Positions 16,035 to 24,038 of a DNA stretch of 29,391 nucleotides are shown here, piece by piece (position 1 is the first letter of the stretch; the number at the start of each line of letters is the position of its first letter). Made by a program: the position numbers and the translations under genes. Below the pieces are notes generated by a model. It saw nothing but the letters and a program-made list of their open reading frames with translations. It made no database searches and was not told where the DNA came from. This DNA is from Rhodospirillaceae bacterium (GTDB taxonomy: Bacteria > Pseudomonadota > Alphaproteobacteria > UBA8366): positions 54,343 through 83,733 of the forward strand of contig PARQ01000026.1 in the NCBI GenBank assembly GCA_002711555.1, given 5' to 3'.

Positions 16035-17327
16035 ATGAATATAGTCCGTGCTTGCTTATTAATCGTCTCATGCATTTCTCTTTTGGGGTGCTATAATTAC
16101 TCTCTCAAGTCAGAGAGTGATGCTGCTAGCAGATGGCTTGCTACGGACATAAGCCGATACAGACAAGCAACCCCTTCAGTCGGGCATTTATTACCTCAGG
16201 CGCCAATGAATGTTAGGTTGGCACACTCAGATTTATCTTTGTTTGCTCAAGTTTTCGACCGAGTTCTCACATTGTATGTTCATGAAGTGGACAAAAAGTC
16301 GCTCTTGTTAGCAGCAGCGGAAGGTATGCGTAGGAGCGTACCTGACCCAACTAACGTTAGTAATCGCGTATTAGTTGATTCCGCGATCCAAGGTATGCTG
16401 TCATCTTTAGACCCATACAGTAGTTATCTTGATGCCGCACATTGGCGAGCTCTTAGAGACCAGACGAGCGGAGAATTTGGGGGTATAGGAATTCAAGTTC
16501 GTATGGGTCAAGGGTATATCGAAGTTATTTCGCCTATCGATGGAACGCCAGCTGCCGATGCCGGTGTGCAGCCGGGTGATCATATCCTAAGTGCTGATGG
16601 TAAATCATTCGCAAAAATGGCGTTGCGTGATGCTGTTCTGGTGTTACGTGGCCGTCCGGGAAGTATCGTGAAACTTGCTATAAAGCGACAAAAACTGCCG
16701 AAATTTAATCTGTCAATTGAAAGGGCAATAATAAAAGTCGCTTCCGTTCGTTTTTCTCTTAAGAAAAATATTGGTTACATACGTGTAAGTAGATTTTCAG
16801 ATCGAACGGGCGCGGAAGTTCAAGCAGCTATTTTGACTATATGGGATAATATCGGCGATAGTCTTAAAGGTTTTGTATTAGACCTTCGCCGAAACCCGGG
16901 GGGGCTGTTTGATCAATCGATTGACGTGGCTGATTTGTTTTTAGACAAGGGCCGTATCGTTTCCACGCGGGCTCGTAGCAGTGATCTTCACTATCGAGCT
17001 ACGAAAGGTGATCTTTCTCGGGGGAGGCCATTAGTAGTTCTAATTGATAAAGGTTCTGCCTCGGCCGCAGAGATAGTCGCTGGGGCCCTGAAAGACAACC
17101 TACGTGCAACTTTAATAGGGTCTCGGACTTTTGGTAAAGGTTCGGTGCAGACCATTTTGCCGCTTTCGTCTGAGGAGCGCCTGAAATTGACAACCTCTAT
17201 TTATCTGACGCCGTCTGGTCGCACAGTCGAAGGTGGTATCACACCTCATATCGAGGTGTTGTCGGCTAAGAAAGAGAAAACTGATGCGCAGCTTGAACGT
17301 GCCCTGGACTGGCTTCGTCGACCATAA
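16035..17327 (+). CDS. S41-family C-terminal processing protease, lipoprotein, with PDZ domain
   Basis: 430 residues. The N terminus is a lipoprotein signal with lipobox LLGC (C19), so the mature enzyme should be tethered in the periplasm. An N-terminal helical region (60-140) is followed by a PDZ domain (about 150-225) with GGIGIQV and DHILSADGK. The S41 core (240-400) carries the catalytic Ser343 in GSASAAEI and Lys368 in FGKGSVQT, spaced 25 residues apart as in Tsp/Prc. The GFVLDLRRNPGG stretch and the final TVEGGITPHIEV block are also typical. Such proteases cut C termini of envelope proteins, often regulating murein hydrolases. AAGG eight bases before the ATG supports the start. It ends 14 bases from the convergent YkgJ gene. 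The lipid anchor is less usual than a plain signal peptide. Confidence 0.93.
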   Translation: MNIVRACLLIVSCISLLGCYNYSLKSESDAASRWLATDISRYRQATPSVGHLLPQAPMNVRLAHSDLSLFAQVFDRVLTLYVHEVDKKSLLLAAAEGMRRSVPDPTNVSNRVLVDSAIQGMLSSLDPYSSYLDAAHWRALRDQTSGEFGGIGIQVRMGQGYIEVISPIDGTPAADAGVQPGDHILSADGKSFAKMALRDAVLVLRGRPGSIVKLAIKRQKLPKFNLSIERAIIKVASVRFSLKKNIGYIRVSRFSDRTGAEVQAAILTIWDNIGDSLKGFVLDLRRNPGGLFDQSIDVADLFLDKGRIVSTRARSSDLHYRATKGDLSRGRPLVVLIDKGSASAAEIVAGALKDNLRATLIGSRTFGKGSVQTILPLSSEERLKLTTSIYLTPSGRTVEGGITPHIEVLSAKKEKTDAQLERALDWLRRP

Positions 17328-17341
17328 TGTAGTTACTATTA

Positions 17342-18145
17342 TCAAAAAGTCCGGGTGACATATTCACCTTTTGACTTTGTCAATAAGGCGGGTGCTAGGT
17401 CATCTGGGGTTATCGAATTTAGACTTTTATTCTCTACACGCTCCATAAGAATCGCCATGGCAGCTGTGAGCTCATATATATTCCCGTCAAGATTCTCGTC
17501 ATCCAGTGCTTGAGACAGCCCAAGTTGTGCGCTGTTATAAATCATTTTTGGGGCCACTAAATATTTTCCAACACAAGTGCGCTCTCTTATTTTAGATTGA
17601 GTTGCTGTTCGATTTTCGAGGAGATCACGACAGTATTGTTCCTTTTCTGAAAAACCTCCGCGGCATTGTAAGGGGCGAGCGGCATGTATTGTGCATCGGT
17701 TTCCCTTCAAAAATGCGCATGCAAGCTTTTTATCAAACCTTTGGTTCGAGGATTTCCCTGCAATCTTTTGTGAATGAATTTTTATTCTCTTTGTTAGCGA
17801 TGGAATGCTTTTTTTGTTTTTCATTTTTACAACATATGAGAGCACTTTTAATAACTCAGGCCATGTTACGGATACATTCTGATGACAACACCATGAACAC
17901 CCCTTGTGGCAGGCATAATGCGGTTGTTCGGGTTCCAGCTCAGCCCACAATGCATCCGTTTCATTGATTACGGCATTGGCTATTTCAACTAAATGATTTT
18001 GATCTTGACCCTTCGCCAATTTAGCCTTGCTGTCACAAAAAATGGCTTCTAATGTCGCGGGTTCTATCAGGTGCTTTACCCACTTCTGAGGGGTTGACTT
18101 GAAAGAACCTTTCAATCGTCCAGAACCCTGTGTTTTTGGCAGCAT
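17342..18145 (-). CDS. YkgJ-family cysteine-cluster protein
   Basis: 267 residues. Eight cysteines form the family signature: C79, C83, C86 and C87 in ACHKGCSWCC, then C143, C151, C161 and C172 in the CAFLKGNRCTIHAARPLQC region. Proteins with this UPF0153/CxxCxxCC domain are thought to bind zinc or iron; no function is firmly known. The RPLQCRGG segment is highly typical. The N-terminal 75 residues are helical and not recognised. AAGAG seven bases upstream supports ATG 18145. It follows the SpmA-SpmB fusion by 75 bases on the same strand and may be co-transcribed with it. Confidence 0.82.
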   Translation of the reverse strand: MLPKTQGSGRLKGSFKSTPQKWVKHLIEPATLEAIFCDSKAKLAKGQDQNHLVEIANAVINETDALWAELEPEQPHYACHKGCSWCCHQNVSVTWPELLKVLSYVVKMKNKKSIPSLTKRIKIHSQKIAGKSSNQRFDKKLACAFLKGNRCTIHAARPLQCRGGFSEKEQYCRDLLENRTATQSKIRERTCVGKYLVAPKMIYNSAQLGLSQALDDENLDGNIYELTAAMAILMERVENKSLNSITPDDLAPALLTKSKGEYVTRTF

Positions 18146-18220
18146 GAATATACTCTTCGCCTAAAAGTTTTTGTGAGTATTTAAGCACTAGCTCTGCAAA
18201 GCTCATGCCATAGAATTCAA

Positions 18221-19549
18221 TTAGCCGTATAAAATGCTGCAAATCACGATAGCCGCGGCAATGCCGGCAACATCAGCTAGCAATCCAGCAGCCAGTGCAT
18301 GGCGGATGCGACGGATCTGTATTGCTCCAAAATAAACCGCAAGTACATAAAAAGTTGTCTCTGTGGAGCCCTGAAGCGTGCTCACGAGATACCCTGTATA
18401 ACTATCGGGGCCTATAGCGGGATCTTGAATCGTTGATGCGAGAATACCATATGCGCCCGAACCTGATAATGGACGTAAAATTGCCATAGGCAATGCATCG
18501 ACGGGTAGGCCAATAAATGAAGTGATCGAGCCAATGGGGCCTACTAGCAACTCCATTGCTCCACTTGCTCGGAACATACCAATTGCCACCAGTATTGCCA
18601 CTAAAAACGGAATTATACGTACAGCAATCTCGAAGCCATCTCGGGCACCATCAATAAACGACTCATATATTGCAACACCACGAATGTAGCCAAATGTCAG
18701 TAAGCTCAACATAAGGCTCGGAATGATCCAAGGAGAGATAATGCTGCCATAAAAGATTGTGATGGGGATTAATAAAACAACAATGCCAAGTGCAAGAAAT
18801 GTTGTCCATAATGGATAGGTCTGCCCTTGATCAACGACAGCAACAGCATCTGCGACAATTGGATTTTGTTTTAATGGCAGCTGTGTTTGTGACACTTTGC
18901 CGGATTTTAATTCGCCTATTTCAGTTTTTGCGACCCCCTCCTTTGTCCAAAATTTTGCAAGGCATTTTGCTGCTAATATTGCAACAATGGTTGAACAAAG
19001 CGTGGCGAAAAGCGTCGTCGGCACTATGCCGGCGGGGTCAGTTGAGCCGGCAGCAGCACGTAATGCAATGACACCGGTTGGTAAGATGGTTATTGAGGAG
19101 GTGTTGATTGCAAGGAACAAGACCATTGAATCTGTTGCTGTTCCTTTGTGTGGGTTGATCCGATCAAGCTCCTGCATTGCACGAATACCAAAAGGGGTAG
19201 CGGCGTTACCAAGCCCCATCACGTTAGCTGACAAATTCATTATCATTGCCCCCATTGCAGGGTGTCCATCTGGAATATCAGGGAATAATCGAACCAGAAT
19301 AGGTCTCATCAGCTTAGCGACGATTGTTAGCAGTCCGCCATTTTCTGCAACCTTCATCAAACCCAAAAAAAGTGCCATGACGCCTATGAGACCAAATACC
19401 AGGATGACAGAGTCTTTGGCTGAATCAATGATGCCTGCCCCTAGCATTTGCATTGCCGTAGGCGTCCCAGCCAGAACAGTTTCAGTGAGCTGACGCCAGC
19501 TGGCGACCAGAAATGAGATTAAAACGATGAAGAAAAAAATTGCGTTCAT
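18221..19549 (-). CDS. SpmA-SpmB fusion, nucleoside-recognition (Gate) domain membrane protein
   Basis: 442 residues, strongly hydrophobic. The first half (about 1-205) matches spore maturation protein A, with NLSANVMGLGNAATPFGIRAM and LFLAINTSSITILPTG. After a polar linker (about 205-240) the second half (about 245-442) matches SpmB, with ESFIDGARDGFEIAVRIIPFLV, RPLSGSGAYG and STLQGSTETTFYVLAVYFG. The two proteins are separate in Bacillus, where they act in spore-core dehydration; fusions occur in non-sporulating Gram-negatives, where the role is unknown but transport is suspected. The start ATG 19549 has no strong ribosome site. Divergent from the CoA transferase gene 96 bases away; the YkgJ gene lies downstream. 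Confidence 0.88.
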   Translation of the reverse strand: MNAIFFFIVLISFLVASWRQLTETVLAGTPTAMQMLGAGIIDSAKDSVILVFGLIGVMALFLGLMKVAENGGLLTIVAKLMRPILVRLFPDIPDGHPAMGAMIMNLSANVMGLGNAATPFGIRAMQELDRINPHKGTATDSMVLFLAINTSSITILPTGVIALRAAAGSTDPAGIVPTTLFATLCSTIVAILAAKCLAKFWTKEGVAKTEIGELKSGKVSQTQLPLKQNPIVADAVAVVDQGQTYPLWTTFLALGIVVLLIPITIFYGSIISPWIIPSLMLSLLTFGYIRGVAIYESFIDGARDGFEIAVRIIPFLVAILVAIGMFRASGAMELLVGPIGSITSFIGLPVDALPMAILRPLSGSGAYGILASTIQDPAIGPDSYTGYLVSTLQGSTETTFYVLAVYFGAIQIRRIRHALAAGLLADVAGIAAAIVICSILYG

Positions 19550-19645
19550 GTTGCTGATTAGACCTCGGTCTTGTGGAAACCTTACAGGCTGCGGTAGAAG
19601 AGCGTCGCGTTACAATATTTCATATTCAATTTAAGGAACTTTATC

Positions 19646-20863
19646 ATGACTGGTCCGTTAGAGGGTTTGAAAGTTTTAGATTTAACACGCATTCTTGCAG
19701 GACCAAGTTGCACCCAGATATTGGGTGATTTGGGAGCTGAGGTAATCAAGATAGAGCGCCCAGGTGTGGGCGATGACACTCGTAGCTTCGCACCCCCTTT
19801 TCTTCCTAATAGCGCTGGCAAAGATAGCAGTGAAAGTGCCTATTTTGCAGGGGCCAATCGCAACAAGCGTTCTGTTACAATCAACTTGGCAGATCCAGAT
19901 GGACAGGCATTAGCACGCAGATTGTTGTCAGATTGCGATATTTTGACAGAAAACTTTAAGACGGGAACGCTGACAAAATATAATCTTGGTTATGAGCAAC
20001 TAAAGGAAGATTTTCCGGGTCTAATCTATTGTTCAATAACAGGTTTCGGTCAGACTGGTCCTTACGCCTTACGTCCCGGTTATGATGCACTGATACAGGC
20101 AATGGGAGGCGTTATGAGTTTAACAGGTGAACCGGATGGTGAACCGATGAAGGTCGGAGTATCAATCGCTGACTTAATGGCTGGAATGTATGCTTGCGTA
20201 GGGATATTAGCTGCTGTGCGGCACAAACAATCAACCGGGCAAGGCCAGGCTATTGATATTGGAATGTTAGATACTCACGTCGCTTGGCTCGCTAATCAAG
20301 GTATGAATTATCTTGCGACTGGCCAGAACCCTGAACGTCTTGGAAATAATCACCCAAATATTTTACCCTATCAAGTTATGCCTACAGCCGACGGGTATAT
20401 CGTATTATCGGTGGGAAATGATGATACCTTCGAGCGGTTTTGTGGTGTGGCTGGTTGTAAGGAATTATTAAAAGACGAGCGGTTTTCGACCAATGTAGAG
20501 CGCGTAAAAAATAGAAACTATACTACACCTGTGTTGAATGAAATCACGAGACAGAACCCGTCTGCTTGGTGGCTAGAAAATCTTGAAAAGTCAAAGATTG
20601 GATGTGGGCCTATCAATAGTCTTTCGGAGGTTTTTAGTGACCCTCATGTATTAGCGCGCGAGATGCTTATTGAAATGAAGCATCCTGCAACAGGTGATGA
20701 AAAGGCGAAAATGATAGCCAGCCCGCTTAAATTATCTGAAACCCCGGTGAGTTACCGACTGCCACCACCTTTATTGGGTGAGCATACAGAAGAAGTTTTG
20801 ATTGAAAAATTAGGCCTTTCAGACGCTGAACTGGCTGATTTGAAAAAACGAAAAATTCTGTAG
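19646..20863 (+). CDS. Class III (CaiB/BaiF) acyl-CoA transferase
   Basis: 405 residues. Landmarks of the family III fold are the N-terminal GPLEGLKVLDLTRILAGP stretch, AEVIKIERPG, NRNKRSVTINL, the FGQTGPY turn, and the nucleophilic aspartate D176 in GVSIADLMAG. This Asp forms the acyl-aspartyl and aspartyl-CoA intermediates. The enzyme moves CoA between a carboxylic acid and a CoA donor such as succinyl-CoA; the substrate pair cannot be read from sequence. AAGGAA about eight bases before ATG 19646 supports the start. Single-gene unit, divergent from the SpmA-SpmB fusion. Confidence 0.92.
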   Translation: MTGPLEGLKVLDLTRILAGPSCTQILGDLGAEVIKIERPGVGDDTRSFAPPFLPNSAGKDSSESAYFAGANRNKRSVTINLADPDGQALARRLLSDCDILTENFKTGTLTKYNLGYEQLKEDFPGLIYCSITGFGQTGPYALRPGYDALIQAMGGVMSLTGEPDGEPMKVGVSIADLMAGMYACVGILAAVRHKQSTGQGQAIDIGMLDTHVAWLANQGMNYLATGQNPERLGNNHPNILPYQVMPTADGYIVLSVGNDDTFERFCGVAGCKELLKDERFSTNVERVKNRNYTTPVLNEITRQNPSAWWLENLEKSKIGCGPINSLSEVFSDPHVLAREMLIEMKHPATGDEKAKMIASPLKLSETPVSYRLPPPLLGEHTEEVLIEKLGLSDAELADLKKRKIL

Positions 20864-21036
20864 GGGCAAGTTTTTCAAAGTAATAAAACAAAACTCATCT
20901 ATGCCGTTTGATGCTATCGTAGAGACAACGAATAATATTCCAATAAAAATAATGTCTGTTGTTTCTGCAAAGCGGCGTTAGGGCAATTAGAGTTTGGTAG
21001 ATAAAGCAAATGCTTTTGAGGTTCGTTTCGCTGCCA

Positions 21037-21065
21037 TTGACAGTTTGATAAAGCACTACTAGAGT
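21037..21065 (+). promoter_or_regulatory. Sigma70-type promoter for rpmJ
   Basis: A consensus -35 TTGACA (21037-21042) and a -10 TAGAGT (21060-21065) are separated by exactly 17 bases. Transcription would begin near 21072, leaving a leader of about 27 bases before rpmJ. This is the best promoter match in the window and fits a highly expressed ribosomal gene. Confidence 0.7.
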
Positions 21066-21098
21066 TTTAGCCTGGTTTTTGTTTTTAGGAATAAATCA

Positions 21099-21224
21099 AT
21101 GAAAGTTGTTAATTCGCTCAAATCAATGAAGAACAGGCACAAAGATTGCCGCGTGGTCCGTCGTCGTGGTCGAGTGTATGTCATTAACAAGACAAATCCA
21201 AGGTTCAAGGCACGCCAAGGCTAA
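21099..21224 (+). CDS. rpmJ: 50S ribosomal protein L36 (zinc-free form)
   Basis: 41 residues, beginning [17 protein letters not shown] and ending [12 protein letters not shown], a clear match to alphaproteobacterial L36 in the large ribosomal subunit. It has only one cysteine (C17), so it lacks the Cys3-His zinc ribbon of the short L36 form and should not need zinc. AGGA (21087-21090) stands eight bases before the ATG. As in many relatives it is a stand-alone gene away from the main ribosomal operons. Too short for ordinary ORF cut-offs. Confidence 0.96.
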   Translation: MKVVNSLKSMKNRHKDCRVVRRRGRVYVINKTNPRFKARQG

Positions 21225-21281
21225 TTACGTAGTCTTTTACGTGTTTCCCTTTCCCCCACATTGCGGCGTGACCCGGGGTAA

Positions 21282-22064
21282 CTAAACTAAATTTCTTAGA
21301 AACTTTGAGCGCATTGTGGCCTCACTCATAATAAAACCGAGGTCGGCGCCACCCAAAAGAAAACGTACGCCCATTTTAATATATTTTTCCATCAGTGTGT
21401 GTTCATAAATGCCACCCATGCCCGCATATTTTCCGGTGTTTTGGCACGCCCTAATCATTCTGGTATAAGCATCGACTGTGCGTTCATCATCAAACTGGCC
21501 CGGTATACCCATCTCAGCACAAAGGTCGTTAGTGCCTATCATCAAGACATCAACACCCTCAACTGCTGCAATGGCCTCTGCATTGTCGATAGCCTCAGGT
21601 GTCTCAAGCATAACTATAACAAGAGTGTTTTGATTAAGCTGCTGAGCGAGATCACCTCCCGGCATTTGCTTCATGCCGAATTGGGGCAGGTTATTGCTCA
21701 TAGAGCGTTTGCCGATAGGCGGATATTTTGCTGCGCACACAATTGCCTTCGCTTGATCTACATTATCGACGTGTGGCGCGATAATACCTTGTGCACCACC
21801 ATCTAAGACACGAGCGATGTGGAAGTGTTGATGGCCTGGTATGCGAACGATTGGTGTGACGCCAGTATTAAGGCACGTCGATGCAATTTGGCAAGTCAAG
21901 TCAACGTCGAATGTCCCATGTTCCATATCGATAAATAACCAATCGAAATTGCATGTTTTAGCAATCATGCCGGCGTTTACAGTACGTCCCACGCGCAGAC
22001 CAAAGCAGAAAGCAATCTTGCCATCCGCAAGTTTATTTTTCGTGGTATTTGAAATAAGAGACAT
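21282..22064 (-). CDS. HpcH/HpaI-type class II pyruvate aldolase (copy 2)
   Basis: 260 residues of the HpcH/HpaI aldolase/citrate lyase family, metal-dependent enzymes that cleave or form 4-hydroxy-2-oxoacids to pyruvate or related 2-oxoacids plus an aldehyde. Seen: DMEHGTFD with the active-site His, PIVRIPG with the Arg that holds the substrate, the metal ligand Glu in MLETPEA, and the metal ligand Asp in GTNDLCAEMG. The C-terminal GGADLGFIM segment replaces the usual GxD motif with small changes. GGCGGG four bases before ATG 22064 is a good ribosome site. It starts 11 bases after its paralog, so the two are an operon. Substrate unknown. Confidence 0.88.
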   Translation of the reverse strand: MSLISNTTKNKLADGKIAFCFGLRVGRTVNAGMIAKTCNFDWLFIDMEHGTFDVDLTCQIASTCLNTGVTPIVRIPGHQHFHIARVLDGGAQGIIAPHVDNVDQAKAIVCAAKYPPIGKRSMSNNLPQFGMKQMPGGDLAQQLNQNTLVIVMLETPEAIDNAEAIAAVEGVDVLMIGTNDLCAEMGIPGQFDDERTVDAYTRMIRACQNTGKYAGMGGIYEHTLMEKYIKMGVRFLLGGADLGFIMSEATMRSKFLRNLV

Positions 22065-22075
22065 GGTTCCCGCCT

Positions 22076-22864
22076 TTAAATCCGAACATTACTGAGGAAA
22101 TGAGAGCGCTTATTCGCTCCTGCTGTCATGAAGCCGAGATCACCGCCGGAGTTAATAAATCGGCATCCCATATTAATATATCGAGTGGCATTTTCTTCGT
22201 CATAAATACCGCCCATTCCGGCGAATTTTCCGTTTTTTTTGCAGGCGTCAGTCATGATTTTGTAGCATTCGATCAATTTGTTATGGTCATACTGACCGGG
22301 TATCCCCATGTCGGCCGAGAGATCATTTGATCCTATGTGCAGAACATCGACTCCCTCGATTGCGGCGATATCGTCGGCCAATTGAATGGCATCCCAAGTT
22401 TCAAGCATTATAACCACAAGGGTATTTTCATTACAGAGTCTCATGGTGTCTGCAAGACTATATTTTGAATAAGATAGCTGGGGGACTGGGCCAGGCGAGG
22501 ATCGGTGTCCAATAGGTGGGAACTTGCACCAGTCTACCGCAGCTTTGGCTTCCTCCACAGAGTCAACGTGCGGGATTATTACCCCTTGTGCCCCTCCATC
22601 AAGTATTCGGCTAGCGTGAAAATGCTGCTTGCCTGGGACCCGTACTATCGGTGAGCAACCCACATCAAGCGCTGACATGCACATCTGGCTAACCATATCA
22701 ATATCATACGTTGCATGTTCCATGTCCGGTTTGATCCAATCATAACCGCAGGCAGAAGCAATCTTAGAAACGTCTGGCGTGCGCAGATAATTGACGCTGA
22801 AGCCAAGCCCCATTTTGCCAGCAATAAGCTTTTGTTTTAGAGTATTTTGTTTTACTGCCATCAT
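22076..22864 (-). CDS. HpcH/HpaI-type class II pyruvate aldolase (copy 1)
   Basis: 262 residues, first gene of the pair and clearly paralogous to the next. The same site residues are kept: His in DMEHATYD, Arg in PIVRVPG, Glu in MLETWDA and Asp in GSNDLSADMG. The sequence before DMEH reads WIKPDMEH instead of WLFIDMEH, and the loop after PPIGHRS is different (PGPVPQLSYSKYS), so the two copies may differ in aldehyde partner or form a mixed oligomer. A GGGGG run lies three bases from ATG 22864 and six from ATG 22861; the second ATG is equally possible. The promoter must lie in the 445-base gap shared with thiE. Confidence 0.88.
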   Translation of the reverse strand: MMAVKQNTLKQKLIAGKMGLGFSVNYLRTPDVSKIASACGYDWIKPDMEHATYDIDMVSQMCMSALDVGCSPIVRVPGKQHFHASRILDGGAQGVIIPHVDSVEEAKAAVDWCKFPPIGHRSSPGPVPQLSYSKYSLADTMRLCNENTLVVIMLETWDAIQLADDIAAIEGVDVLHIGSNDLSADMGIPGQYDHNKLIECYKIMTDACKKNGKFAGMGGIYDEENATRYINMGCRFINSGGDLGFMTAGANKRSHFLSNVRI

Positions 22865-23058
22865 CTACCCCCTTAGATCGTCCAGTCTTCTATCTTCGTG
22901 TCTGAATAAACAAAATGCAAGTACACGACGTATTTTCCATCAACATTGAAGGGTTTTATCTTTTAGTTTGTTGGGTCTTGCCAAAAGTTCATTGATGGAT
23001 ATCCTTAAACAACCCAGTGTTTAAAAGTCTCTATAAATGCACCGGTTATAGGTGATAA

Positions 23059-23073
23059 AAATATCAGATATTT
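23059..23073. repeat. 15-bp palindrome, possible operator
   Basis: AAATATC and GATATTT flank a single A as perfect reverse complements. It lies about 195 bases upstream of the first aldolase start and 237 before thiE. A second perfect palindrome, CGATTAATCG, sits 26 bases to the right (23100-23109). Sites of this size suit a dimeric regulator, but no regulator gene is nearby. Confidence 0.35.
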
Positions 23074-23227
23074 ATGTGGTAGACATTGAAATTTTTTACC
23101 GATTAATCGCTTGGGTTAATTCCGGCCGCTTGAATAAATTGTTAACGCAACGATAGTCATTTATTTTTTGAGTTGGGTCATCTGAGGATTTGGCGTTAGA
23201 AATACTCGATAAAAACCTGGGGATGTT

Positions 23228-23284
23228 ATGAATTTATGTTCAATTTATGTTTCTTGCGCCATTAATTTTCTTGCAACCAGATGA
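23228..23284 (+). CDS. Possible 18-residue leader peptide upstream of thiE
   Basis: ATG 23228 follows GGGG by a good spacing (CCTGGGGATGTTATG) and encodes an 18-residue peptide (MNLCSIYVSCAINFLATR). Its TGA overlaps, as ATGA, the ATG of a further ten-codon frame (23281-23313: MKIVFAKRLL). That frame's TGA in turn overlaps the thiE ATG as ATGA. This chain could couple translation into thiE, but frames of this size arise by chance and conservation is unknown. Confidence 0.2.
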   Translation: MNLCSIYVSCAINFLATR

Positions 23285-23309
23285 AAATTGTCTTTGCTAA
23301 AAGGCTATT

Positions 23310-23948
23310 ATGAACATGGCATCAACCTGTCGTCTCTACTTGATCACACCGCCAAAAATTCTTTTGCCGGCGTATTCAAATGCACTTAAAGAGGCACTTG
23401 ATGGTGGTGATGTTGCCTGTCTACAAATTCGACTGAAGCATGTGGAAGACGATGAAATCAGAAAAATAACGGAGTCGCTTCAGACCATCGTACAAAGCTA
23501 TGATGTGGCCGTAATTATGAATGATCGGCCGGATCTCGCTGCCGAATTAGGGTGTGACGGCGTTCACGTGGGCCAAGAGGATACCTCTTATGTGGAGGCA
23601 CGTTCAATTGTAGGTGAAGAAAAAATTGTGGGTGTAACGTGCAAGAAATCCCGGCATTTAGCTATTGAAGCAGCAAATGATGGAGCAGACTACGTAGCGT
23701 TCGGCGGATTTTTCCACTCATCAACAAAAGAGTCTGAAAAAACCGAACGCGCAGACCCAGAGATTCTATCATGGTGGACGCAAACTACGAATGTCCCATG
23801 TGTCGCGATTGGTGGCATCACAGTTGATAATTGCAAAGTGTTAGTCAAGTCTGGTGCTGACATGGTTTGTGTTATTTCAGGTGTTTGGGATTATCCGACG
23901 GGCCCAGCAGCTGCTGTCCGTGATTTTAATAGAGTTTTTGTTAGTTGA
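23310..23948 (+). CDS. thiE: Thiamine-phosphate synthase (ThiE family)
   Basis: 212 residues, a TIM barrel that joins HMP-pyrophosphate and thiazole phosphate to make thiamine phosphate in the cytoplasm. Seen: RLYLITPP at the first strand, CLQIRLK (usually QLREK), IMNDRPDLAAELGCDGVHVGQED with the pyrophosphate/metal residues (N71, D72, D91), FGGFFHSSTK where the family has GPxFxTxTK, and VAIGGIT followed by VISGVWD. The departures in the QLR and GPIF positions make it a divergent ThiE; a TenI-like relative is possible, but the metal and pyrophosphate residues are kept. AAGG lies five bases before ATG 23310; ATG 23316 is an alternative. Other thi genes are not in the window. It is followed by efp after 90 bases. 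Confidence 0.82.
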   Translation: MNMASTCRLYLITPPKILLPAYSNALKEALDGGDVACLQIRLKHVEDDEIRKITESLQTIVQSYDVAVIMNDRPDLAAELGCDGVHVGQEDTSYVEARSIVGEEKIVGVTCKKSRHLAIEAANDGADYVAFGGFFHSSTKESEKTERADPEILSWWTQTTNVPCVAIGGITVDNCKVLVKSGADMVCVISGVWDYPTGPAAAVRDFNRVFVS

Positions 23949-23949
23949 T

Positions 23950-23977
23950 AACAGCACTTTTATTTAAACGTGCTGTT
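23950..23977 (+). terminator. Stem-loop after thiE, possible terminator without a T run
   Basis: AACAGCAC (23950-23957) and GTGCTGTT (23970-23977) are perfect reverse complements around a 12-base AT-rich loop. The structure begins two bases after the thiE stop and 61 bases before efp. No T run follows, so it may pause or protect the transcript, or be a binding site, instead of terminating. Confidence 0.4.
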
Positions 23978-24038
23978 GCTAGTCGTGAGATGACAGGCTA
24001 TATCGTGGCGCCTTACTAACATTCGTAATGGTGCAGTT

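Larger units (their letters stand above)
22865..23309. other. Divergent intergenic region, aldolase pair / thiE
   Basis: 445 bases without a standard gene. It holds two palindromes, AAATATC-A-GATATTT (23059-23073) and CGATTAATCG (23100-23109), a pair of 11-base direct repeats (23231-23252), and two tiny overlapping reading frames just before thiE (23228-23284 and 23281-23313). I looked for a TPP riboswitch because of thiE and found no CTGAGA and no matching 3' core. AT-rich, consistent with promoters on both sides. Confidence 0.5.

Noticed and set aside
18033..18242. 69-codon minus-strand frame overlapping the start of the YkgJ gene and the end of the SpmA-SpmB gene
   Set aside because: No ribosome site and no recognisable domain. 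It could be an N-terminal piece of the YkgJ protein lost by a frameshift, but the YkgJ frame has its own ATG with AAGAG and a full cysteine set.
18897..19493. 198-codon plus-strand frame
   Set aside because: Antisense shadow of the SpmA-SpmB fusion; its composition mirrors the hydrophobic codons of the real gene.
22865..23309. TPP riboswitch before thiE
   Set aside because: The region has no CTGAGA motif and no matching 3' core; CTGAGG near 23180 is isolated.
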